From an uncultured Bacteroidales bacterium (GTDB lineage: Bacteria > Bacteroidota > Bacteroidia > Bacteroidales > F082): 64,000 nt of DNA. Shown piece after piece: positions 43,748 to 50,396 of this stretch. The translations under genes were made by a program, and so were the position numbers. The stretch covers positions 1 to 64,000 of the forward strand of contig CAMVCZ010000002.1 in the NCBI GenBank assembly GCA_947166105.1. Reading direction: 5' to 3'. A model generated the notes under the pieces. It had not been told where the DNA came from. It saw nothing but the letters and a program-made list of their open reading frames with translations, and did not search any database. Within the stretch, counting starts at the first letter, position 1. Every line of letters starts with the position of its first letter.

Positions 43748-45985
43748 CTAAAACCCCACACTCACTCCAGCCATAAAGTTGAAGCCTGGCTGCTGCAAGT
43801 AGGCGCGGCTGTGGTAGTAATAATTGGTGGTTTCCGAACTGTAGTCGTCCACCCAGTCGCCGACCCACGCGCTGAGGCGGTAGCTGCGATTGGTTAGGTT
43901 GTTGAGGGCGAGGCTGAACCTCACGAAACCGCCGCTTTTCAGTGTTATGTCATAACTGGCACGGGCGTTCAGCAGGAAATAGGGGTCGAGGGCATAAACT
44001 TCGCGCGATGTGTTGTCGCAGTATTGCTTGCCCACATACTTGCCGATGATTTGCAACTTGGCACCGTTGAAAGGTCTGAAGGTGGCGATGGCGGCTCCCA
44101 CGATGTTGGGCGAGAACGAAAGGTCGGTGTTGGCGGTCTTGGTGACCATCACGCTGTCGCCGTCGTTGAAGTCGGTGAAGGTGTAGTTCAAAATCTTATT
44201 TTGGCTCAAAGTAATGTTTCCATCAAGGCTGAACCACTTGGTGAAGCGATAGCCCGCAACAAGTTCGATACCAGCTCGATACGATTTGTCCACATTCTCC
44301 ATCAGCGCGTAGCCCGTCGAACTCAAATCGCCTGAAGGGGTGAGTTGGTCTTTGTAAAGCATGGCGTAGAGGTTGGCGTGCAAGGTGAAGTCCTTCTTTT
44401 CCAAGCCGTAGCCCAATTCAAAGTCGAGCATCGTTTCGGGCTTCACGGTTTTGCCGTTCTCGATGGCGTCCTTGATGTCGGAGCGCGTAGGTTCGCGGTT
44501 CACCATTCCGGCCACGAAATAGAGGCGGTTTTGACTGTTAATTTGGAAGTTGGCTCCGAGTTTTGGATTGAAAAACAGGTAGTTCTGATGGTAAGGGATG
44601 CTGTCGAAAGTGTCGTCCATTCCCGTGAGGTTGTAGTCGATGTAGCGCACTTGCAGGTTGCCATAAAGGTTGAAGCGGCTCGAAAAGTCGTAGTTGAGTT
44701 TCAGGAAAGCGGTGTTGTCGTGCTTTTGGCCACGGTTGCGATACCATTCGTAAGGCGTTTTCTCGCTGATTTCCAATGCGTTTTCACCGTCGAGGCTCAA
44801 CTCGTCCTGCGCCCAAATGAGGTTACCGAAATGCCATCCGCCGTAATATAAGTAGGTGTCGCCGAGGGTGGCGGAGAACTTGTCGGTTTGGTAATTGACG
44901 GAAAGCAGGCCAGTATAGCCGTTGTTGTCCATCTTCTTGCGGTGGATGAAGTCGCTTTTCGACGTGCCCGAAAGGCTGATGAGGCCATAGTAGGAACCGG
45001 GCTTTTTGTTGTCCTTGTATTGCTCATAATAGCCGTCGCCGTGGGTGTAGTCGAAGGCGGCGTTCAGTGTCCAGCGGTTGGAGGGACGGAACGAATAATA
45101 GAGTTGGTAATGGCGTTGGTTGTAGTTATCGGTCTCATTATCATAGTAATGCACATTGCCGAACTCGTCGTAATAGGCTCCCGTTCCGTTATAAGTCGGG
45201 TCTTGGTCGAGGTCTTCGGCGGAGGCACCGTCCCAAGTGATGCCGGTTTTTTGGTGGCCCAAAATGAACACGGCCTTCAGCAAGGAGCGTTTGCCATACC
45301 AGCCGCCGTTGAGGAAGAGGCTTTGTTGGTCGGCCTTGCCGTTGCGGACGAAACCGTCGCTGTTGAGTCCGTTGTAGGCCATATCGAAAGCAAAGCCGTT
45401 TTTGGTGCGACCCGTTCCGACAGTCACACCGTATTGCTTTGTGTTGAACGAACCGTACGACAAATCCGCCTGACCGTAGGCCTTGGGCGCGACGGTGAAG
45501 GTTTGCAGGTTCATTGCTCCTCCGACGGAAGCTGTTCCGCCGCTGCTGGCACCAATGCCGCGCTGGATTTGGATGTTCTGCGCCATGCCGCCGAGGTTGG
45601 GGATGTTGTACCAAAACACCGACTGGCTCTCAGGGTCGTTGAGGGTGATTCCATTGATATTCACATTGATACGGGTCGCGTCCACGCCACGGATGCGAAA
45701 TGAGGTCGCGCCCACCATGCCGTTTTCGCCGCTAACGACCACCGAAGGCTCCAACTCAATTTGGTAGGGCAAAGAAGGTAAGATCCTGATTTCCTCCAAC
45801 TGTTGGCGACCCATCTCCGATGTGGTGAGTGGGGTTTTGCCATCGGCGCGAGAGGCATTGATAATCACTTCGTTAAGTTGCAAAGTGTCAGGTATTTGGC
45901 CATTGATGCTGACTTGATGTTGTGCAAAAAGGCTCGACGCAAACATTGTTGCGAAAGTGAGGAAAAGATGTTGTTTTTTGAGCAT
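43748..45985 (-). CDS. TonB-dependent outer-membrane receptor, probable thiamine transporter
   Basis: A 745-residue protein: signal MLKKQHLFLTFATMFASSLF, then a plug domain (LNEVIINASRADGKTPLTTS, SFRIRGVDATRINVNINGIT, NPESQ-like LNDPESQSVFWYNIPNLGG, GGTASVGGAMNLQT) and a 22-strand-type barrel ending NFMAGVSVGF with terminal Phe. Such receptors take up scarce nutrients with energy from TonB. The substrate is suggested by regulation: the 5' leader is a TPP riboswitch, so thiamine or a precursor is the likely cargo. No carboxypeptidase-like N-terminal domain is present, so it is not the SusC type. Confidence 0.9.
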   Translation of the reverse strand: MLKKQHLFLTFATMFASSLFAQHQVSINGQIPDTLQLNEVIINASRADGKTPLTTSEMGRQQLEEIRILPSLPYQIELEPSVVVSGENGMVGATSFRIRGVDATRINVNINGITLNDPESQSVFWYNIPNLGGMAQNIQIQRGIGASSGGTASVGGAMNLQTFTVAPKAYGQADLSYGSFNTKQYGVTVGTGRTKNGFAFDMAYNGLNSDGFVRNGKADQQSLFLNGGWYGKRSLLKAVFILGHQKTGITWDGASAEDLDQDPTYNGTGAYYDEFGNVHYYDNETDNYNQRHYQLYYSFRPSNRWTLNAAFDYTHGDGYYEQYKDNKKPGSYYGLISLSGTSKSDFIHRKKMDNNGYTGLLSVNYQTDKFSATLGDTYLYYGGWHFGNLIWAQDELSLDGENALEISEKTPYEWYRNRGQKHDNTAFLKLNYDFSSRFNLYGNLQVRYIDYNLTGMDDTFDSIPYHQNYLFFNPKLGANFQINSQNRLYFVAGMVNREPTRSDIKDAIENGKTVKPETMLDFELGYGLEKKDFTLHANLYAMLYKDQLTPSGDLSSTGYALMENVDKSYRAGIELVAGYRFTKWFSLDGNITLSQNKILNYTFTDFNDGDSVMVTKTANTDLSFSPNIVGAAIATFRPFNGAKLQIIGKYVGKQYCDNTSREVYALDPYFLLNARASYDITLKSGGFVRFSLALNNLTNRSYRLSAWVGDWVDDYSSETTNYYYHSRAYLQQPGFNFMAGVSVGF

Positions 45986-46044
45986 AACTCGTTGATTTAA
46001 TGATTAATACTAAACTTTAAATCAATAGAGGAATGATGAGGAAC

Positions 46045-46140
46045 TCGATTCCCTGTGTCGGCATTATCCGTATCAGGTGCAAAGGGTTTGATCTCAGCCT
46101 GTCTTTCAATCCGCGCGAGCAGATAAGGCACCCCTATTGG
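46045..46140 (-). promoter_or_regulatory. TPP riboswitch (THI element) upstream of the TonB receptor
   Basis: Read on the minus strand the leader contains GGGGTGCC, the invariant CTGAGA (46092-46097 complement), and ACCTGATACGGATAATGCC followed by ACACAGGGAA. These are the conserved P2/J3-2 and P4/P5 sequences of the thiamine pyrophosphate riboswitch, in the right order and spacing, closing with complementary GGGG..CCC-type ends. Binding of TPP is expected to switch off expression of the receptor, most likely by blocking translation or causing termination. Confidence 0.95.
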
Positions 46141-46151
46141 TAATTCGGCGG

Positions 46152-46159
46152 CAAAGATA
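46152..46159 (-). promoter_or_regulatory. TATCTTTG -7 element of the TPP-riboswitch transcript
   Basis: The minus strand reads CGTATCTTTGCCGCC, placing the transcription start just before the riboswitch aptamer. Confidence 0.65.
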
Positions 46160-46201
46160 CGGCTTTTTTCTTTTGTTTCTTTGGAATATGAACTTTTTCC
46201 A

Positions 46202-46951
46202 TCAAAACTTCAGCCTCAGAGAAACTTCCGAAATGATATCGTGTTTCTTGTATTTGTCTGAAGGCACTCGGCTGCGATACTCGTAGGTGAATCCAAGGTC
46301 GAGAAACAGTTTTTTTGAGAGTTGAGTCTGGAGTGTCGTCGAACTGTTGATGATGAAATCGTCGAAATCGAGAACGGAAGGCTGATAATAAGTGAGGTTC
46401 AACAATGTCAGGTTCTCAGTAAGCCTTTGCTTGATTTTTGGGCGGAGGGAAATGCGGAAGTTGTTGTTTGGCAGGATGGTGGCATCGGTGAAGTCGGTCC
46501 AATCGTAAACAAAGGCGGCACTTATGGAATAGTCACAAAATGAGGGCTTTACGTAAATCCTGTACTTCAAACCGATAAGTCCACTCATCTTGATGTCGTA
46601 TCCCTTATACTTGTTTGTCAGCATCTCCAATGCCAAAAATGGGGAGAACTTGTCGTGTTGTCTGTAATCGAATTTTATTCCCCCGTTGACCTCAAAGTTC
46701 GTTTCTTTCCATTGTTGCCCGATGTCGTCCCTGTCGATGAGCGAACTGTAGAGAATTTTGTAATGGAAGTCGAGTGCAATAAGGCTGTCGTTTCGATTGA
46801 TGGAAGCGTTGTTGTTGAGGTTGAAGGAGTTGACGTTACCCGAATGAAGCGCGGTTCCAAGGCCAAAGTCGAAGCTCCATTTGTTTTGCCCGAACAATTG
46901 TGTGGCGGTGAAAAACAGCAAAATGAATAAGAAAAGGCGATGTGTTTTCAT
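46202..46951 (-). CDS. DUF481-like outer-membrane protein
   Basis: A 249-residue protein; the start MKTHRLFLFILLFFTATQLF gives a signal peptide (cleavage near LFGQ), while the ATG at 47008 would lie inside the exporter gene. The mature part consists of amphipathic beta-strands (WSFDFGLGTALHSGNVNSF, IALDFHYKILYSS, TNFEVNGGIKFDYR, FRISLRPKIKQRL, ISEVSLRLKF with terminal Phe), fitting small barrels of the DUF481 (YdiY-like) type. The G-N-x-N near the start of the first strand is typical. It follows the exporter by 13 bp on the same strand, so the two are probably an operon. Function unknown. Confidence 0.65.
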   Translation of the reverse strand: MKTHRLFLFILLFFTATQLFGQNKWSFDFGLGTALHSGNVNSFNLNNNASINRNDSLIALDFHYKILYSSLIDRDDIGQQWKETNFEVNGGIKFDYRQHDKFSPFLALEMLTNKYKGYDIKMSGLIGLKYRIYVKPSFCDYSISAAFVYDWTDFTDATILPNNNFRISLRPKIKQRLTENLTLLNLTYYQPSVLDFDDFIINSSTTLQTQLSKKLFLDLGFTYEYRSRVPSDKYKKHDIISEVSLRLKF

Positions 46952-46964
46952 TACTTTTGAAGAA

Positions 46965-48038
46965 TTAAAAACCGACAAAATAGCAGATGAAACCGATGAC
47001 AGAAGCAACTAAGGCATTGACAATCTTTGCCTTGGCAAAACTTCGCTTGCTTTCGGCCAGCAAAGGCAGGGAAGCGTGGCCGTCTTGGGAAATGCTGTTT
47101 GCCAACAACACCGAGAACGGCACCGTGCCCGTGGCAAACAAAGTGACAAACAGCAGATGCGGTCCCGACTCGGGAATGATGCCGATGAGGACGGCCAAAA
47201 GTATCATCCAAGGGATGTTGTTGCTGATAAGTGCTTCAATGTCAAAGTAATGCAGCCCGACTTGGATGATGAGCAATGCGCCGAAAGTCCAAAGGAAGAT
47301 GCTCAGGAAATGCTTGCGGATGATGTGTTCCCAAAGATGCTCCTTGATGACATGCTCGCCCGCCGTGGCGATGAACCACACCACAATCAGGCTCACGACG
47401 GCAAAAATCAGGTTCATCCACGATTCGTTGAAGATATTGAGTTGAGTATAAGCGACTTCTTCGTGTTCATGTTCCAACATTCCAAAAGCCAAAGCGATGA
47501 TGAATAAGATAACGCCCAAAAGCAAGGCGATTCTTTCCGCGCTGGCGTGTTTCATGTTGCGGAACGAGGATTTCTCAACGGTTTCGCTTTCTTCTTCGTG
47601 GATTTGATAGCCTTCCTCGCAGCCTTCGGGATGGTGATGGATGTGGGGCTTCGTGAACCTGTCCACCAAAACTCCGGCAATGACGGCCACGACAAACAAG
47701 ATTGCCATCAGCAGCAGGGCTTGCTTGGGAATCATGGCGAGCATGATGAAAGCCTCATCGCCCGAAGTGGCTATCATCATGGCGATTAATGCACCGAAAC
47801 TCAGCAATTTGTGCGAAAACATCGACACGGCGGCGAAACCGCCCATGCAGCCAGGAACAAGACCCAAACCCGCACCCAAAACGACCTGACCGAAACGGTT
47901 CTGCCGCAGCCGCGTGAACCATTTCCCGTGCGAATGGATGTTGACATACTCAATCATCAGCATCATAATCATCACCAAACCAGTGATTAAGACGCTGTTT
48001 CTCAGCACATCCAAAAACAAATGCGAAAATTCGTGCAT
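46965..48038 (-). CDS. putative 10-TM heavy-metal (Mn/As-type) exporter
   Basis: A 357-residue inner-membrane protein. The start at 48038 (MHEFSHLFLDVLRNSVLITG) is preferred because the -7 element at 48057-48064 makes an mRNA too short at the 5' end for the alternative ATG at 48059. Two similar halves each carry a conserved segment: GLGLVPGCMGGFAAVSMFSH with TSGDEAFIML, and IGIIPESGPHLLFVTLFATG. The P-G-C / P-E-S-G-P pair and the central His/Glu-rich loop (PHIHHHPEGCEEGYQIHEEE) fit the ArsP_2-like '10TM heavy-metal exporter' family, also annotated as putative manganese transporters. The His-rich loop suggests metal binding. It is divergent from rimM. Confidence 0.75.
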   Translation of the reverse strand: MHEFSHLFLDVLRNSVLITGLVMIMMLMIEYVNIHSHGKWFTRLRQNRFGQVVLGAGLGLVPGCMGGFAAVSMFSHKLLSFGALIAMMIATSGDEAFIMLAMIPKQALLLMAILFVVAVIAGVLVDRFTKPHIHHHPEGCEEGYQIHEEESETVEKSSFRNMKHASAERIALLLGVILFIIALAFGMLEHEHEEVAYTQLNIFNESWMNLIFAVVSLIVVWFIATAGEHVIKEHLWEHIIRKHFLSIFLWTFGALLIIQVGLHYFDIEALISNNIPWMILLAVLIGIIPESGPHLLFVTLFATGTVPFSVLLANSISQDGHASLPLLAESKRSFAKAKIVNALVASVIGFICYFVGF

Positions 48039-48056
48039 GGTTTGAAAAATGAGCGG

Positions 48057-48080
48057 CAAAGATAAAAAATCTTATCTTTG
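48057..48080. promoter_or_regulatory. back-to-back divergent TATCTTTG promoters (metal exporter and rimM)
   Basis: CAAAGATA (48057-48064, minus) and TATCTTTG (48073-48080, plus) are separated by 8 bp. With the flanking GCGGC/GCGGC the 34-bp stretch is nearly an inverted repeat, so the two -7 boxes are mirror images and RNA polymerases cannot occupy both at once. Confidence 0.75.
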
Positions 48081-48097
48081 CGGCAAAATCTGACGCA

Positions 48098-48622
48098 ATG
48101 AAAAAAGAAGACTGTTTTTATTTGGGTCGAGTGGCCAAGACCCACGGCCTGAAAGGGGAGGTGACCATCAAATTAGAAGCCGATGACCCCTCGGCCTATC
48201 TCGAAATGAAGCATTTCTTCCTCGAAATCAACAAGGTCCTGACACCGTTCTTTGTGGAGAAAATCACGCCCAATGGCGATAAGTTCTTTGTGGCCGTCCA
48301 AGATGTGAAGACTATCGAGCAGGCGCAAAACTTGGTCGGGAAACCGGTGTATCTGCCTTTGGAAATGCTGCCCAAACTGAGCGGAAAGCAGTTTTATTTC
48401 CATGAAATTGTGGGCTATACGGTGGTTGATAGCGAAAAAGGCGAACTTGGTCCCATCAGTGAAGTTTTGGAATATCCCACGCAGGCCATCTTGCAAGTGA
48501 TGAAAGGCAAAAAGGAAATCTTGATTCCGATTCTTGACCAAGTCATCCAAAAGGTGGATAGGGCGAAGAAAACGCTTTACATAACCACACCTGAAGGACT
48601 GATTGACATGTACTTGCAATGA
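48098..48622 (+). CDS. rimM: 16S rRNA processing/maturation protein RimM
   Basis: A 174-residue protein that assists maturation of the 30S head by binding ribosomal protein S19. It has the RimM N-terminal barrel (YLGRVAKTHGLKGEVTIKLE, VGKPVYLPLEMLP) and the PRC-barrel C-terminal half (HEIVGYTVVDSEKGELGPIS, YPTQAILQVMKGKKEILIPI). Length normal. The stop codon overlaps the start of trmN6 by 4 nt, so the two translation-related genes form an operon read from the divergent promoter. Confidence 0.95.
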   Translation: MKKEDCFYLGRVAKTHGLKGEVTIKLEADDPSAYLEMKHFFLEINKVLTPFFVEKITPNGDKFFVAVQDVKTIEQAQNLVGKPVYLPLEMLPKLSGKQFYFHEIVGYTVVDSEKGELGPISEVLEYPTQAILQVMKGKKEILIPILDQVIQKVDRAKKTLYITTPEGLIDMYLQ

Positions 48623-49332
48623 CCGACGCTCGTCCTTTCCACTTCAAGCATTTCAGCCTCTACCATCACCGCTCGACGATGAAAGTGGGCACTGATGCCA
48701 TTTTGCTCGGACGCTGGACGGAGGTCAAGCCTACGGATGTGGTGTTGGACATTGGTACAGGCTGTGGGCTTTTGCCCTTGTTGCTTACTCAAAAAGGTGT
48801 AAGCCAAGTGGATGCGGTGGACATTGACGCGGCTTCCATTGAGGAGGCAGCGATTAATTTCAAGGCTTCGCAGTGGCGCGACCAATTGAAGGCTTGTTGT
48901 ATTGATATTGTTGATTTTCAGCCGAATAAAAAATATGACCTCATCGTTTCCAACCCGCCGTTTTTCAACCGTTTTTCCAAGTGCGACTCGGTGCGGAAAA
49001 GTCGGGCGAGGCACAACGACGCGGGTTTGTCGTATGCCACGATTTGCCAAGTGGTTCGGCGAGTGCTAAAGCCTGATGGTCGTTTGTCGGTAGTGTTGCC
49101 TTTCGATGTGTCGGTGGAGTTTTTGAAAACTACGGAAAACCATGGGATTTTCCTGCATAAAAGAATGACGATCATCCCAATCGAGGGAAAAGAACCCAAT
49201 CGTGTCAATTTGGAATTGGGCTTTGCACATAATGTTGGGATTCAGGAAGAAACATTTGTCATTCGTGATGCAAACAACCAATTCACCCCGCAATATCGCG
49301 AGTTTTTGAAGGATTATTATTTGGGGTTGTAA
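48619..49332 (+). CDS. trmN6: tRNA1(Val) (adenine(37)-N6)-methyltransferase
   Basis: A 237-residue SAM-dependent methyltransferase that modifies A37 of valine tRNA (YfiC/TrmN6 family). The characteristic N-terminus FHFKHFSLYHHRSTMKVGTD (F-x-Q/H-x3-H...MKV-TD), motif I VLDIGTGCGLLPLLL, VDAVDIDAASIEEAAINF and the catalytic SNPPFF are all present. Length normal. It is co-transcribed with rimM (ATGA overlap). Its 3' end is followed by a pair of REP-like repeats. Confidence 0.9.
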   Translation: MTDARPFHFKHFSLYHHRSTMKVGTDAILLGRWTEVKPTDVVLDIGTGCGLLPLLLTQKGVSQVDAVDIDAASIEEAAINFKASQWRDQLKACCIDIVDFQPNKKYDLIVSNPPFFNRFSKCDSVRKSRARHNDAGLSYATICQVVRRVLKPDGRLSVVLPFDVSVEFLKTTENHGIFLHKRMTIIPIEGKEPNRVNLELGFAHNVGIQEETFVIRDANNQFTPQYREFLKDYYLGL

Positions 49333-49352
49333 ATCTGTCGTCCCTCGACAGA

Positions 49353-49467
49353 GGTTTACACCGCCTGCCTATGTTCTGTCGCCCCTTCGGGGCTGGTTGG
49401 TATTCGGTGTTTTTTCGGCAGGGGTTTACACCGCCTGCCTATATTCTGTCGCCCCTTCGGGGCTGGG
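49353..49467. repeat. two direct repeats with GTCGCCCCTTCGGGGC palindrome
   Basis: Two copies of a 44-bp (second about 35-bp) unit begin GGTTTACACCGCCTGCCTAT at 49353 and 49433 and end TCTGTCGCCCCTTCGGGGCT. A short hairpin CTGTCG-TCC-CTCGACAG precedes the first copy. The second copy runs into the stop codon of the convergent barrel gene at 49469. The palindrome core is the same (GCCCCTTCGGGGC) as in the second RAYT array. Confidence 0.8.
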
Positions 49468-49468
49468 C

Positions 49469-50329
49469 TTATTGCTTCTTCGTGGCGTTTTTGTTGGAGG
49501 TGCTTCTCCGCTCGTTGAAGATATATACCACTCTCAGTGTCAGGGTGTTGTTGTATTGGAGTTGCAGGGGTTGCACTCTCAGGTCGTCCACTTTCAGGTG
49601 GGTTTCTTCACGGTCTTTGTAGAAAAGCCTTGTGCGGATGGGCAGCAGCGAATATTGGTAGCGAAACTCGGCATGTATGCCTTCCCAAATGCGTATGCGA
49701 GCATCGACACAGATGCTGAAATCGCGGCCACGGTAGTTCTCGGAGTTTTTGATGACGCTGGGAATCAAGGTTTCGAGGTCTGCATCTTGGGAATAGCCCG
49801 CTTCGTAGACGTGATTAATCAATTCATCGATGGTTTTGTCTTTACCAATGTTGGGTAACGAAGCACTTTCTTCGCGCCAGTGCAGTTGGCCGTCGCCAAT
49901 GCCGATAGCGGTTGGGTTGCCGTTTATGGATTCCTTCAGTCCGACCACGCGCCCGTATGAAACGCCTAAACCAATGCTGTAGCGATTTTTGTCCGTAAAG
50001 TACACCATGACAGGGACTTCCGCATAATTCAGTCGCAGGTTGTAGCGGCCAGTGTAAAGCCCGAGGTGAGGGTTGATGGAATCGCCCTTGTAGGCCCCTT
50101 TTTGGTTGAACAGCACTTCCAAGCCCACATCCATCCAATTTGTGATGGGTATCAAGGCACCTGCTCCGGCATGGACACCAAATTTGCGGTAGTGATAACA
50201 TTCGTCGCCGTCCACCTGAGTTGCGTTGCCGCCTACAAACAGCTCACCTTTAATGATTTGCGCATGGAGTAGGGCAGGGGCGGCCATCGTGAAGGCCAAC
50301 AAAAAGGTAATGATTCCGAATCTCTTCAT
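49469..50329 (-). CDS. PorT-like outer-membrane beta-barrel protein
   Basis: A 286-residue protein with signal MKRFGIITFLLAFTMAAPAL..AQ. Strand-like segments (KFGVHAGAGALIPITNWMDV, GLEVLFNQKGAYKG, YNLRLNYAEVPVMVYFTDKN, YSIGLGVSYGRVVGLKE, FSICVDARIRIWEGIHAEFR, LTLRVVYIF) match the outer-membrane beta-barrel PF13568-like pattern; LNYAEVPVMVYF is particularly typical. The C-terminal tail (NERRSTSNKNATKKQ) goes beyond the last strand and ends at the edge of a REP repeat, so it may have been altered by that insertion. Upstream on the same strand lie the C10 protease and tex. Confidence 0.8.
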   Translation of the reverse strand: MKRFGIITFLLAFTMAAPALLHAQIIKGELFVGGNATQVDGDECYHYRKFGVHAGAGALIPITNWMDVGLEVLFNQKGAYKGDSINPHLGLYTGRYNLRLNYAEVPVMVYFTDKNRYSIGLGVSYGRVVGLKESINGNPTAIGIGDGQLHWREESASLPNIGKDKTIDELINHVYEAGYSQDADLETLIPSVIKNSENYRGRDFSICVDARIRIWEGIHAEFRYQYSLLPIRTRLFYKDREETHLKVDDLRVQPLQLQYNNTLTLRVVYIFNERRSTSNKNATKKQ

Positions 50330-50396
50330 TTTGAACTCAATTTATGGATTAACTGATTTCGGCGTGTTTTATTGTAGACAATGGTGAAAAACCTCA

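Noticed and set aside
46045-46140. Cobalamin riboswitch (common before TonB receptors)
   Set aside because: The conserved sequence is that of the TPP aptamer; no B12-box was seen.
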